Positions 51,108 through 59,665 of a stretch of 64,000 nucleotides of DNA are shown piece after piece. A model generated the notes under the pieces. The model worked only from the letters and a program-made list of their open reading frames with translations, searched no databases and was not told where the DNA came from. Location: the NCBI GenBank assembly GCA_027490145.1, contig JAIXYQ010000006.1, forward strand, positions 248,001 to 312,000. The letters are read 5' to 3'. Each line of letters starts with the position of its first letter. The stretch's first letter is position 1. A program made the position numbers and the translations under genes. Source of the stretch: Planctomycetaceae bacterium (GTDB lineage: Bacteria; Planctomycetota; Phycisphaerae; Phycisphaerales; SM1A02).

Positions 51108-51524
51108 TCACTGCATGCCCGTGATGTCCTCCAGCGTTGGTTCGCGATACTGCGATGCGCTGATGAGTTCGATGTGATTGCCCACCCCAAGCAGGACGAC
51201 CTTGTCCTCGAGCTTGAAGAGATCGAGCAACCGATCCGGAATGCGAATGCGACCGGCCGTATCGACCTCGAGCGCATCGCTGTTGCTGAACAGGAGGGCT
51301 GCCCGCTTGGCGGCCTGGGCATCGTTCACGAGTCCCGATCGGAACGGCTCCGCCTGCAGTTCGAACTCCTTCTCGGTCCACAGGCACAGTCGGCCACCCG
51401 AACCGGGCGACACCATGATCCTGGCGCCGTGAACCGTCGGGTCCAAGCGCGCCCGCCACTGGGCGGGGATCGCCAGACGACGCTTCGCGTCGAGGCCGTG
51501 GATGTAGGTGGACGTGAAAAGCAC
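51108..51524 (-). CDS. mraZ: Transcriptional regulator MraZ
   Basis: Ring-forming AbrB-fold DNA-binding protein that represses the division/cell-wall cluster in other bacteria. The 138-residue protein has two copies of the fold. The first contains LDAKRRLAIPAQWRARL and the second VDTAGRIRIPDRLLDLFKLEDKVVLLGVGNHIELIS. It starts with GTG at 51524, with GAGGT 7 nt upstream; earlier frame residues cover the operator region and are rejected. mraZ is normally followed by mraW-ftsL, but here the GGA-hairpin RNA and csrA follow. Three GTGGGGC boxes precede it, suggesting autoregulation. Confidence 0.92.
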   Translation of the reverse strand: MLFTSTYIHGLDAKRRLAIPAQWRARLDPTVHGARIMVSPGSGGRLCLWTEKEFELQAEPFRSGLVNDAQAAKRAALLFSNSDALEVDTAGRIRIPDRLLDLFKLEDKVVLLGVGNHIELISASQYREPTLEDITGMQ

Positions 51525-51538
51525 GCAAGTGACCTCAG

Positions 51539-51606
51539 GCCCCACTGTACGACACTTTGCCCCACCATGCAACACACTGCGACAATTTTTCTCAAGTCTG
51601 CCCCAC
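51539..51606 (-). promoter_or_regulatory. mraZ promoter with three MraZ-type operator boxes
   Basis: Minus-strand GTGGGGC occurs at 51539-51545, 51559-51565 and 51600-51606, that is 20 and 41 bp apart, so on about the same face of the helix. MraZ in other bacteria binds repeated TGGG boxes. A -35/-10 pair TTGCAT (51567-51572), 17-bp spacer, TACAGT (51544-51549) fits among them. One box lies in the spacer and one overlaps the -10, a layout that would allow repression by MraZ. Confidence 0.7.
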
Positions 51607-51708
51607 CCGAGCCATAATCTCGGGGGATCCGCGAACATAAGTCTTGATATTGTCGTTGGTTAGGTCACAATCGGCCGTCCGGCCCGTTGTTTTGCCACGG
51701 GAGAATGC

Positions 51709-52386
51709 ATGCTGACCGACCGACCCCCGCTTTCACGTCCGCTGGCCGAACCTGCCCTGGCCCTGATCCCCAACGCCGCCATGCTGCTGACCGCCACCTT
51801 TGGCGAGATCCGCACCGGCGTCATCGTGCGTTGTGTGCAGCAGTGCGCCATGCACCCGCCCATGCTCATGGTGGCGCTCGAGAAGGGTCAGGTCATCAGC
51901 CCGCTGATTCGTGACAGCCGCAACTTCACGCTGAGCGTGCTGCCCAAGGACGACGCGCTCCTTCGCCGCATGTTCGCACGGGCACCTGATCACGGCGGCG
52001 ATCCGTTCATGGGTCTTCCCCACCGCACCGCGCCGAGCCGAGGCGTGGTGCCGGAGCGGGCCCATGCGTTCTTCGATTGCGAACTCGTTCGTCACCTCGA
52101 CATCGACGCCGACTTCGAGGTGTACGTGGGCATGGTTCATCACGCGCAGGTCATGCACGAGCCCGGATCGTGCCTGTGCGCGGGCGCAGTCGAAGCGCCG
52201 GAAAAGCCCGCGTTCCGCACGCGGCACCTTCCGGCCACGACCACCCTTGAGCCAGTCCCCAGCGCACCCGTGCGGCGCAGCGCCACGCCGAAGGCCGCGC
52301 CCCGCCGCATCCGTCCGGTCGCCAAGAAGTCCCCGGCGAGGGGCAACGCGCGCACGTCGTCGGCATCGACCGGCCGCAAGCGCTGA
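51709..52386 (+). CDS. Flavin-reductase-like FMN-binding protein with basic tail
   Basis: 225 residues. The first 165 resemble the flavin reductase-like domain: NAAMLLTATFGEIRTGVIVRCVQQCAMHPPMLMVALEKGQVISPLIRDSRNFTLSVLP, a split-barrel FMN fold. They end near FEVYVGMVHHAQVMHEPG. The last 50 residues are Arg/Lys/Ala/Ser/Pro-rich (RRSATPKAAPRRIRPVAKKS), probably disordered and nucleic-acid binding. GGGAGA lies just before the ATG. It is divergent from mraZ and may share the operator region. Confidence 0.75.
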   Translation: MLTDRPPLSRPLAEPALALIPNAAMLLTATFGEIRTGVIVRCVQQCAMHPPMLMVALEKGQVISPLIRDSRNFTLSVLPKDDALLRRMFARAPDHGGDPFMGLPHRTAPSRGVVPERAHAFFDCELVRHLDIDADFEVYVGMVHHAQVMHEPGSCLCAGAVEAPEKPAFRTRHLPATTTLEPVPSAPVRRSATPKAAPRRIRPVAKKSPARGNARTSSASTGRKR

Positions 52387-52459
52387 CGCACCGTCCGCAC
52401 GCCCCAGGCAACACCCACGCTGCCCGTTCACGGGCCTCGGTCGCGGTCGGCACGTGGCC

Positions 52460-52465
52460 TAGGAT
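52460..52465 (+). promoter_or_regulatory. Candidate -10 hexamer, leaderless, for the amidohydrolase
   Basis: TAGGAT ends 8 nt before the ATG at 52474, without a ribosome site. Confidence 0.45.
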
Positions 52466-52473
52466 CCCGCACC

Positions 52474-53568
52474 ATGCGCGTGGGCTCCACTGCAACCGGC
52501 ATCTTCGGCGGCGCGTCGAATCGATTCGGCTTGGACTACCGGGCCGAAGCCCCGCTGCTGGGCGCACCCTGCGTGCCGATCATCGATGCCCACCTCCATG
52601 TCAACGGCGCGCGCGCTGCCCGCCTGCTGCGCGACTGCTGTGATCTCTACGGGATCGATCGCCTGCACTCGATGACGCATCTCGAGCAGCTTGATGCGAT
52701 CAGGGCGGTGTTCGGTGATCGCATCGACTTCATCGCGGTGCCCAACTTCGCGGATCCGGACAAGTTGCACGCCCACACGGCCGGCTACCTCGATCGCATC
52801 CGCGCGTTCCACCGCGAGGGCGTGCGCACCGTGAAGTTCTGGGCGGCACCGCGTGCGACGGACATCGCGATCGAGGCAGGCCAGCCCGGTGCCCTCGGGC
52901 TGGGCGCGCCGGCGCGCGTGGAAGCGGCCGATCTTGCAGCGTCGCTGGGCATGCGCTTCATGGTGCACTGCGCCGACCCGGACACCTGGTTCGCCACGCG
53001 CTACCGCGACCGTGCGGTCTACGGCACCAAGCGCTCGCACTACGAACCGCTCGAGGCCATGCTGGAACGATGGCGCGTGCCGACGCTGGTGGCCCACATG
53101 GGCGGCTGGCCCGAAGACCTGTCGTTCCTGGACGGCCTGCTCACCCGCCATACCAACCTCTGGCTCGACACCAGCGCCACGAAGTGGATGGTGCGAGAAC
53201 TCTCGCTGCATCCGCGCGACGAACTCGTCGCGTTCCTGGATCGCCACCGCTCGCGCATCATGTTCGGCAGCGACACCGTGACGAGCGACGACCACTTGAT
53301 GGCGATGGACGGCAAGTCGGAAATGGCGGCCAAGGCCAGCGACGAACGCGAGGCGTTCGAGCTCTACGCCAGCCGCTACTGGACGCTGCGCAGCTTCTGG
53401 GAAACCCGCTGGGCGGGCCCGAGCCCCATCAGCGATCCCGACCTGGCGATGGTCGACCCCGTCCGGCACGGACCGCTCGACGCACCCGGCATCCGCGGGA
53501 TCGGCTTGGATGCCGCACGGCTCTCATGGCTCTACCGAGGCGCCGTCGAAGCCTTCCTCGCGGCCTGA
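52474..53568 (+). CDS. Amidohydrolase-superfamily protein (amidohydro-rel 2 type)
   Basis: Metal-dependent TIM-barrel hydrolase or decarboxylase of 364 residues. Metal and catalytic residues are placed as expected: HxH (His40, His42) in IIDAHLHVN, His in MRFMVHCADPDTW, His in LVAHMGGWPED, and Asp in MFGSDT. Substrate cannot be read; family members act on lactones, uracil derivatives and aromatic acids. Monocistronic, convergent with the glycosyltransferase-like gene 33 bp downstream. Confidence 0.8.
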   Translation: MRVGSTATGIFGGASNRFGLDYRAEAPLLGAPCVPIIDAHLHVNGARAARLLRDCCDLYGIDRLHSMTHLEQLDAIRAVFGDRIDFIAVPNFADPDKLHAHTAGYLDRIRAFHREGVRTVKFWAAPRATDIAIEAGQPGALGLGAPARVEAADLAASLGMRFMVHCADPDTWFATRYRDRAVYGTKRSHYEPLEAMLERWRVPTLVAHMGGWPEDLSFLDGLLTRHTNLWLDTSATKWMVRELSLHPRDELVAFLDRHRSRIMFGSDTVTSDDHLMAMDGKSEMAAKASDEREAFELYASRYWTLRSFWETRWAGPSPISDPDLAMVDPVRHGPLDAPGIRGIGLDAARLSWLYRGAVEAFLAA

Positions 53569-53601
53569 CGCCCGGCCCCCCGCCATCGCGCGCGCGATCA
53601 C

Positions 53602-54462
53602 TCACGACGTCGGCTGGGCCGCTGGGCGGGCTTCCGCGAGCGCGAACGCGGCAGTGCGCGCCTGCTCACCGGCACCACGCAGTTCGTCGGACGAACCGAG
53701 CAGGTGCTGCAGGCACAGTGCGAGCCCACTGACGCCGGGATCCTGCGGCGCGAGCAACCACGGTGCATCGGCCGACCGATTCGGCGCGACGCATGGCGCA
53801 CCCGCGGCGGCGAAGGCGGCGAGGCACTCGGGTACGTCGAGCTGCGAGGCGAGCGTGCACGAACCGTCGATGGCGGGAGCGGCCACGGCAATGGCCGCGT
53901 GTTCCGCGATCGTGGCGAGCCCAGCATGGTCATCAAGCACGAGGAGTGCATCACCCAACTGCATGTCGTGGGCCAAGGCACGCGCGCGGTCCAGGCGGGC
54001 CGCCGTCGGTGCCACCACCACGCGCGCGGCACATCCAAGCAGGTCCAACCGGGCGACCACCTCGACCGCTGCGAGCGCGCAGGTCGATGACGCCGGCTCG
54101 CCGCACCAGAGCACCAGCGGCGCCCCCGGCCCCGGACTCCACGATGACGGGGCCACCGCGCGCCACGACGTGGGCGCCCGCTCGGCCCAGGCCACACCAT
54201 CCGGAACTCCCGAGCACCATGCGCCCCACGCCACCACGCGCCCGTGCCCCTGCGTCCAGCGTGCAAGCCGCCGAGCGCCCGGGCGAACGCCGATCATGCG
54301 GCCAGCCACGAGCCCGGCACCACGCGCGTGACTGGTGGCGGTGCCCACCGCCACCACGCGCTCCGGGTCGACCGACTGCGCAGCAAGGGACGCGACGATC
54401 GACCTCAGCCGGGTTGGGCGGACGGTGGCGGGCGTGCCGATGTCGACGACGTGCAGCGTCAC
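53602..54462 (-). CDS. Hypothetical protein, possible GT-B-like C-terminal domain
   Basis: 286 residues, Ala-rich. The N-terminus reads TLHVVDIGTPATVRPTRLRSIVASLAAQ. The C-terminal half has IAVAAPAIDGSCTLASQLDVPECLAAFAAAGAPCVAPNRSADAPWL, which follows the pattern of the donor-binding half of group 1 glycosyltransferases, but key acidic residues are not clear. Starts with GTG, overlapping the TAG of the upstream lipoprotein gene by one base. Last gene of a four-gene overlapping operon with two lipoproteins and DUF2752. Confidence 0.5.
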   Translation of the reverse strand: MTLHVVDIGTPATVRPTRLRSIVASLAAQSVDPERVVAVGTATSHARGAGLVAGRMIGVRPGARRLARWTQGHGRVVAWGAWCSGVPDGVAWAERAPTSWRAVAPSSWSPGPGAPLVLWCGEPASSTCALAAVEVVARLDLLGCAARVVVAPTAARLDRARALAHDMQLGDALLVLDDHAGLATIAEHAAIAVAAPAIDGSCTLASQLDVPECLAAFAAAGAPCVAPNRSADAPWLLAPQDPGVSGLALCLQHLLGSSDELRGAGEQARTAAFALAEARPAAQPTS

Positions 54463-55133
54463 TACCGATCCTGCGCGCGCTGACGCGGCGCCTGGAGCGT
54501 TCCGCCGAGCGGCCGATCCTCGTGCTCGTAGAAGAGCTCGGCGATGTCGGTCGCCAGCTGCATGGCGAGCTGGTCCTCGATCTGGCGGCGGCCCGAGGTC
54601 GAGACGTACATCGATTGCGGCGGCTCCCGCAGCTCAGCCTCCACCAGATGGCCGTTGTCGTCGCCGGGGAAGATGCGGGTCTGGTCCTCGAGGTCGATCA
54701 CCTTCACGCGCACCGTGGCGCCGGGCCGCGGACTTGCACCATCCACGCTGAGCGTGAAGCGGTCGACCGCGACGTAGATCACCTGCTGCACGTTCATCGC
54801 CCGTCCGATCGACTCGATGCTCGCCCGGTTGCCCTGCGCATCGCTGCGGCGCGCGAGCTGGATGGCATCGGCGCAGCTGACGAGCTCGGTCACCTTGCCC
54901 TCGTCGAAGAGCAGCCGTTCCGTGCGGTCGGCGACCTCGGCCCGGAGCGCCACGCGGGTCATGCGGTTCTTCGGATCATCGATGAAGACGAGCGTGCGCT
55001 TCTCAGGCAGTTCGAAGACCGCGGGCTGCTTCGGGGGACCCTCGATGATGTAGGTCGCGGGGATGATGATGTTGCACGCCGGGCCCAGGCACGGCAGGAG
55101 CAGCGCGAGGATGGCGATCGAGCGGCGCATCAT
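54462..55133 (-). CDS. Hypothetical lipoprotein B (paired with 55130-55801)
   Basis: 223 residues. Signal peptide with lipobox GPAC (MMRRSIAILALLLPCLGPAC). The mature part has KRTLVFIDDPKNRMT, IGRAMNVQQVIYVAVDRFTL and a C-terminal LATDIAELFYEHEDRPLGG. Its spacing of strands and helices and the closing LFYEHED parallel the neighbouring lipoprotein (LFYDHLED), suggesting an ancient duplication. The pattern of a variable-inhibitor strand then a helix recalls LpoB/CsgG-like envelope lipoproteins, but this is tentative. The start overlaps the upstream stop as ATGA. Confidence 0.6.
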   Translation of the reverse strand: MMRRSIAILALLLPCLGPACNIIIPATYIIEGPPKQPAVFELPEKRTLVFIDDPKNRMTRVALRAEVADRTERLLFDEGKVTELVSCADAIQLARRSDAQGNRASIESIGRAMNVQQVIYVAVDRFTLSVDGASPRPGATVRVKVIDLEDQTRIFPGDDNGHLVEAELREPPQSMYVSTSGRRQIEDQLAMQLATDIAELFYEHEDRPLGGTLQAPRQRAQDR

Positions 55134-55801
55134 CGGGCGCGGTCCGGGTACTTGTCCTCGAGGTGGTCGTAGAAGAGCCAGCCGGCCTTCTCGACGAAGA
55201 CCTTCTGCAGGCCGAGCTCGACGCTGCGCTCCGTCGCACTCTCACGACCGAGGTTCTCGACGTCGGGGAACTTGCCCATGATGTTGAACTCGGCGGCGTA
55301 GGCATCGGGGTCGAGACCATCGTGCTCGACGATGCCCACGTTGGCCGCGGCAAGCCCATCCCACAGCCAACGGTTGCCCGGGGGATTCAGCCGGTACTCG
55401 TAGAGGTCCACGACCACCAGCCGCTCGACGTCGAGCTCCTGCGCGATCTTGCCCAGCGGCATCGCAGGCCACGACGGGTTCTGGTGCTGCCACGCGAGCG
55501 CCACGGTCGGATCGAGCACGCGCACCCCGTGCACGTTCTTGCGCAGGGTGAAGGCCAGGTTCAGCGAGACGTTCGCCATCGCCGTCGGGTGCTCGTAGGC
55601 CGTCTGCATGTCGACCTGCAGCAGCACCGCCACGGTCCGGTTCTCCAAGCCGTCATACTTGGCCAGGACCTCGATCTTCTTGAGCGACTCGATGTTGTCA
55701 CCCACCGCGCTGGCCACGCCGAAGACCCAACAGCCCCCCAACGGCAGGCACGCGAGGCAGAGGGTGACGATGGCCAGCGGTCGCAGCACGGTCAGATCCA
55801 T
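55130..55801 (-). CDS. Hypothetical lipoprotein A (paired with 54462-55133)
   Basis: 223 residues, the same length as lipoprotein B. Lipobox LGGC in LRPLAIVTLCLACLPLGGC. The mature part includes NRTVAVLLQVDMQTAYEHP, IAQELDVERLVVVDLYEYRL and the end EKAGWLFYDHLEDKYPDR. These parallel KRTLVFIDD, IGRAMNVQQVIYVAVDRFTL and ELFYEHEDR of lipoprotein B. The ATG at 55801 lies 10 bp inside the end of the DUF2752 gene. Function unknown; probably an outer-membrane-associated pair. Confidence 0.6.
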   Translation of the reverse strand: MDLTVLRPLAIVTLCLACLPLGGCWVFGVASAVGDNIESLKKIEVLAKYDGLENRTVAVLLQVDMQTAYEHPTAMANVSLNLAFTLRKNVHGVRVLDPTVALAWQHQNPSWPAMPLGKIAQELDVERLVVVDLYEYRLNPPGNRWLWDGLAAANVGIVEHDGLDPDAYAAEFNIMGKFPDVENLGRESATERSVELGLQKVFVEKAGWLFYDHLEDKYPDRAR

Positions 55802-56250
55802 CCCTTCAGGCGAGCGGTCGTCAGGAGCCACGAGGCGAACGCGATGGAACCGAAGGTCCACCACACCGTTCGTCCGGGACTCCGGCAGAGCCAATAGCCT
55901 AGCCGACTCCCGGTGGCTGCTCCAAGCACGCCCAGCATCGCGGCCGCCGTCGCCAGGACCGCCAGCACGAAGCCCATGGGCTGCGTTCGGAGCGAGGCCA
56001 TCAGGTCCCCCGCCGCCGCGTGTGCGAACGCGGTCGTCATCCCGCACGATGGACACGTGATGCCCATGGCCGTGGGCCACGTGCACGTCGGCATGCCCAG
56101 TTGCACATGCGTGCCCAGTCCCGAGGGATCGGCCCGCAGGAACGCAGCCACCACGACGGGCGCCGCCGCCACCAGCCCGATGACGAGCGACATGCACCGC
56201 TCCCGAGGCGAGAGCCGGGCTTCGGGAGCCTGCTGTTCGGCGACGTGCAT
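55792..56250 (-). CDS. DUF2752 membrane protein
   Basis: 152 residues with two or three hydrophobic segments. The DUF2752 signature is clear: ITCPSCGMTTAFAHAAAGDLMASLRTQPMGFVL, with CPxCGxTTA and a GD pair before the last membrane segments. Function of the family is unknown. The start at 56250 is fixed by a TACAGT hexamer ending 6 nt upstream, which makes it the first gene of the operon with two lipoproteins and the GT-like gene. Confidence 0.75.
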   Translation of the reverse strand: MHVAEQQAPEARLSPRERCMSLVIGLVAAAPVVVAAFLRADPSGLGTHVQLGMPTCTWPTAMGITCPSCGMTTAFAHAAAGDLMASLRTQPMGFVLAVLATAAAMLGVLGAATGSRLGYWLCRSPGRTVWWTFGSIAFASWLLTTARLKGWI

Positions 56251-56256
56251 CCACGG

Positions 56257-56262
56257 ACTGTA
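56257..56262 (-). promoter_or_regulatory. Candidate -10 hexamer, leaderless, for the DUF2752 operon
   Basis: Minus-strand TACAGT ends 6 nt before the ATG at 56250. Confidence 0.45.
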
Positions 56263-56277
56263 GCGCCGGCGCTCGCA

Positions 56278-56283
56278 TAGCCT
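56278..56283 (+). promoter_or_regulatory. Candidate -10 hexamer, leaderless, for the dipeptidase gene
   Basis: TAGCCT ends 6 nt before the ATG at 56290. It faces away from the TACAGT of the DUF2752 operon 15 bp to the left. Confidence 0.35.
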
Positions 56284-56289
56284 TGCGCC

Positions 56290-57276
56290 ATGCTGCGACC
56301 CACCCGCTGGTGCGACGGCCATCTCGATCTTGCGTACCTGGCACTGCATGGCCATGACCTCCGCGCCGAGGTGACGGACCCCGCGGCGCGTTGCGTCAGT
56401 CTGCCGGCACTGGCGCGCGGCCGCGTGACGACGGTGCTCGGCACCATCTTCACGGAACGGGGCCCTGAGGGCGCGGGCACGCCGTGGGGCTACGACGCCC
56501 TCGATGCCCAAGGGGCGTTCGAGGCCGGCGTACGGCAGCTGGAGTGGTACGAATCGATGGAACGCGCGGGCGACCTGAGGATCGTGCGCTGCGCCTCCGA
56601 CCTCGATGCTCCCGCCCCGCTGCGCGTGGTCTTGCTCATGGAGGGAGCCGATCCGATCCGTTCGCCGGAGGACGTCGCTTGGTGGCATGCACGAGGCGTT
56701 CGTGTGGTCGGCCTGACCTGGGCACTCGGATCGCGGCATGCCGGCGGCAACGCTGCACACGGAGGACTCACGGCACTGGGGCGCGAGACCGTGGCTGCGC
56801 TGGATGCACACCGCGTGCTCCACGACGCAAGTCACCTCGCCGATGCCGCCCTCGATGACCTGCTCGCCTGCACGTCCCGCGCGGTGATGGCCAGCCACAG
56901 CAACTGCCGTGCGCTGGCTGACGATCGACAGCGCCACCTCCGCGACGACCAGATCGCCGCGATCGCCTCGCGCGGCGGCGTGGTCGGCCTGAATCTCTAC
57001 GGCTCGTTCCTCGCCCACGGGCGCGAGGCCACGCTCGATGACGCGCTCGCGCACGTGCGGCACGTGGCCTCCATCGCTGGTCGGGATCGATGCTGCCTCG
57101 GGAGCGACCTGGACGGTGGCTTCACACCCATGCAGGTGCCACGCGGTGTCCGAGCTCCCGACCAACTCGATGCGTTGGACGCGGGGCTCGCCGAGGCCGG
57201 CTGGTCCGACGACGATCGCGAGAGCTTCGCATGGCGCGCGTGGGACCGCATCCTTCGTGCCACCTGCCTGGCCTGA
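56290..57276 (+). CDS. M19-family (renal-type) dipeptidase
   Basis: Zinc dipeptidase of 328 residues. Zinc ligands are in WCDGHLDLAY (His, Asp), VLLMEGADPIRS (bridging Glu), LHDASHLAD (His) and MASHSNCRAL (His). The Asp of LGSDLDGGFTP completes the site. Members hydrolyse L,D- and L,L-dipeptides and some lactams. There is no signal peptide, so it is probably cytoplasmic. Monocistronic and convergent with the ParA-partner gene. Confidence 0.87.
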   Translation: MLRPTRWCDGHLDLAYLALHGHDLRAEVTDPAARCVSLPALARGRVTTVLGTIFTERGPEGAGTPWGYDALDAQGAFEAGVRQLEWYESMERAGDLRIVRCASDLDAPAPLRVVLLMEGADPIRSPEDVAWWHARGVRVVGLTWALGSRHAGGNAAHGGLTALGRETVAALDAHRVLHDASHLADAALDDLLACTSRAVMASHSNCRALADDRQRHLRDDQIAAIASRGGVVGLNLYGSFLAHGREATLDDALAHVRHVASIAGRDRCCLGSDLDGGFTPMQVPRGVRAPDQLDALDAGLAEAGWSDDDRESFAWRAWDRILRATCLA

Positions 57277-57327
57277 CCCCGCAGGACGGGTCGTGCCGAT
57301 CCGCGCGAGACGACCGGTGCGCGCCGA

Positions 57328-58563
57328 TCAGGAGGTCAAGCCGGCGCTCTGCTCATCGTTGAGGTCGATCCGGCGCCGCTGGCCGGCCACCTCGACCCCG
57401 ACATGAAGCAGGATGCCCGAGCCGTGCAGCGGCACCGCCAGCCTCGCTTCGTCGAGCACGAGGTGATCCACCATCTCGGGGACCGACACATCCTTCAGGT
57501 CCACCACGGCGGAACTGAGCAACGACCAGTTCGAGGTGCACCAACTGCGAGCCACGCGAAGATCGCGCGTGCTGGCGTCGGTGCTCAACAGATGGAGCCG
57601 GCCGTGCATGTCGATGGCCAGTTCAACCTGCGAGGCATTGGCGGGACGGATGCGCAACCCCACGAACTCGGGGAACCAGGCCAGCAGGCTGCTGCGGGGC
57701 GCATCGGCGCGCGCGGTGCGCTGGGCGGCAAGATCGGGATCGACGAAGGCGGGTGCTGTGGCCATGATGGGCTCCTTGGACGGTGGCGTGACGGTTCGAG
57801 GGGAGTCAACCGGGGCATGGACGGGCGGATCGGCCCGGACGGGTTCATCGAAGCGCGAGGCGACGGCGCGAAGTGCATCGCAGAGCTGCGTGGCCACGGC
57901 CGCGAAGTCAGCGCGGGTGCGTGAACGGATCTCGGCCGTGACGACGCCCTCGAGACGGTCGACGCGCTCGATCGATCCGCACCATCGCACCGGCATGGAG
58001 AGTTCGCCATCGGCCCATTGGCTCAGACCTCCTGCGGCGGCGGCGCCGACTTCCTGCGACGCAGCCACCGTCACCACATGCACGGGACGCCCCGCCACGG
58101 GGACCGACTCCAACGCGGACGACAGCTCCTTCAGCTTCACGCGGGCGGCAGCCTTGGCGGCCTCGTCACAGCCGGTGAGCAGCACGAGTTCAGTCGACGG
58201 AATGAGGCAATCACCGGCGCCGTACGCCTCGGGCAGCGACACGATCCACCGACGGACCACCCGACATGCATCGGGCAGGCCCTCTTCGGCGACCGCGACG
58301 GCGCGGCCCTCGGCATGGAAGAGATCCACGCGCATGCGCTGGTCATCGAACCGGACCAGGCCAGTCGGCCCGTCGGTCCGCGCCAGCCGCTCCGCCAACT
58401 GGGCGAGCCAGATGCCCGACATCGACGGCAGGTTGCCGCACAGCGCCACGAGCACCCCCGCATCCGGCAGGCGCGGCGAGGCACCGGCGCCGACCGACGG
58501 CGCAGGGTCCGCAGCCCCCATGAAGTGCGCCGCAAGGTCCTGGTAGGTGGATCGCGTGCTCAT
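57328..58563 (-). CDS. ParA-partner protein with a degenerate MinD-like ATPase fold
   Basis: 411 residues. Residues 35-230 follow the strand order of MinD/FlhG ATPases: [20 protein letters not shown] stands where the P-loop would be but lacks GKT/S. LVRFDDQ follows, then [10 protein letters not shown] and [17 protein letters not shown], and finally [13 protein letters not shown] Pro-rich linker leads to a 150-residue beta-rich C-terminal domain ending [17 protein letters not shown] infer a catalytically inactive partner that may dimerise with the adjacent ParA-like ATPase. The start ATG at 58563 overlaps the ParA-like stop (ATGA). Confidence 0.55.
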   Translation of the reverse strand: MSTRSTYQDLAAHFMGAADPAPSVGAGASPRLPDAGVLVALCGNLPSMSGIWLAQLAERLARTDGPTGLVRFDDQRMRVDLFHAEGRAVAVAEEGLPDACRVVRRWIVSLPEAYGAGDCLIPSTELVLLTGCDEAAKAAARVKLKELSSALESVPVAGRPVHVVTVAASQEVGAAAAGGLSQWADGELSMPVRWCGSIERVDRLEGVVTAEIRSRTRADFAAVATQLCDALRAVASRFDEPVRADPPVHAPVDSPRTVTPPSKEPIMATAPAFVDPDLAAQRTARADAPRSSLLAWFPEFVGLRIRPANASQVELAIDMHGRLHLLSTDASTRDLRVARSWCTSNWSLLSSAVVDLKDVSVPEMVDHLVLDEARLAVPLHGSGILLHVGVEVAGQRRRIDLNDEQSAGLTS

Positions 58564-59543
58564 GGCTTGGCCTCCTGCGTCGATGCTGCGGACTCGACGG
58601 CCCGCAGCGATCGCATGCGCTCGACGACATCGAGCGCACGCGCACTGACCTGCGGCGCCTGGCGGTTCGACGTCGGCAGCGACTCGCTGATTGCCTCGTA
58701 TTCGGGCTCGGGGCTCTCGTCCACCGCGCGGGCCGCGCGTTGCGCCCACGCTTCCTGCGTGCGCTGCACGGCAGGCGGGGAGTCGACGAGCCACGCCGCG
58801 AGTGCGCGGAACTCAGCGGCCGCATCGCTCGATGGTGCGAACTCGGTGATGGGCTGGCCGAAGGAAACGGCCTCGCGCAGCACTTCGTGGTGCCGGATGG
58901 CCCGCGGCGCCACGCGCCCCGGGAACTTGCGCTGCAGGGCCCCGAGGATGTCGGCGCTCAGGTTCGTGCCGTCGCGGTGCATCGTCGGCAGGATGCGCAG
59001 CGTGACGGCGCGCTCCATGCGCGCGACGGCGGCATCGAGCAGCGCGACCTGGCTCTCGGCGCCCTTGAGCGCCAGGAAGCCGGTCTCGACCGGGACGATG
59101 AGTTCGTCACACGCGCGCACCGCGTTGAAGGTCAGCAACCCCGCGGTCGGGGGGCAGTCGACCAGGCACCAATCGAAGCGTGGGGCCATGACGTCGAGCA
59201 GCTTCGACAACCGACGGTCGCGGTCGTTGGCGCGCAGCAGCGGGCCGCTCGATTCGATGCGCGACATGCGCAGGTGGCTCGGTGCGAGCCACACGCCCTT
59301 CACCGGTTCCCACAGGAGTCCCGACTGCACGAGCGGCGAGCCGGCACCCTGTTCGAGCACGTCACCGACGCAGTGTTGGATGCGGTCTGCCGGCACACCG
59401 AGCGACACGGCGCAGTGCGACTGCGGGTCCAGGTCGACCAACAGCACACGGACGCCCTGCGACGCCAGCACGGCGGCGAGGTTCACGGCCGTGGTGGTCT
59501 TTCCACAGCCGCCCTTCTGATTGACGATGGCCGAAACGCGCAT
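58560..59543 (-). CDS. ParA/MinD-family partition ATPase
   Basis: P-loop ATPase of 327 residues. The deviant Walker A KGGCGKTT (Lys10, Lys15) has both signature lysines. [24 protein letters not shown] and [19 protein letters not shown] follow. The last 90 residues are a charged helical extension ([29 protein letters not shown]). No parB or parS is next to it, so it is more likely a positioning ATPase (polar machinery, carboxysome-like cargo) than a chromosome partitioner. GGAG is 5 nt before the ATG at 59543. It is co-transcribed with the partner above. Confidence 0.85.
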   Translation of the reverse strand: MRVSAIVNQKGGCGKTTTAVNLAAVLASQGVRVLLVDLDPQSHCAVSLGVPADRIQHCVGDVLEQGAGSPLVQSGLLWEPVKGVWLAPSHLRMSRIESSGPLLRANDRDRRLSKLLDVMAPRFDWCLVDCPPTAGLLTFNAVRACDELIVPVETGFLALKGAESQVALLDAAVARMERAVTLRILPTMHRDGTNLSADILGALQRKFPGRVAPRAIRHHEVLREAVSFGQPITEFAPSSDAAAEFRALAAWLVDSPPAVQRTQEAWAQRAARAVDESPEPEYEAISESLPTSNRQAPQVSARALDVVERMRSLRAVESAASTQEAKP

Positions 59544-59665
59544 CCTTGCTCCGGGGCCTCCACCATCGCTTGGTCGTGCGTCCTGCACCACCCGCCGCGA
59601 GGTCACGGGACTGTAACGCAGGTTGCGCGACGGTGACGGGAATCACCGGGGAAATCGACTCGCCA

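Noticed and set aside
50573-51322. A 249-aa minus-strand frame covering the GGA-hairpin RNA
   Set aside because: Its sequence is low in recognisable structure, it overlaps csrA and mraZ in another frame, and the conserved feature there is RNA hairpins with a terminator.
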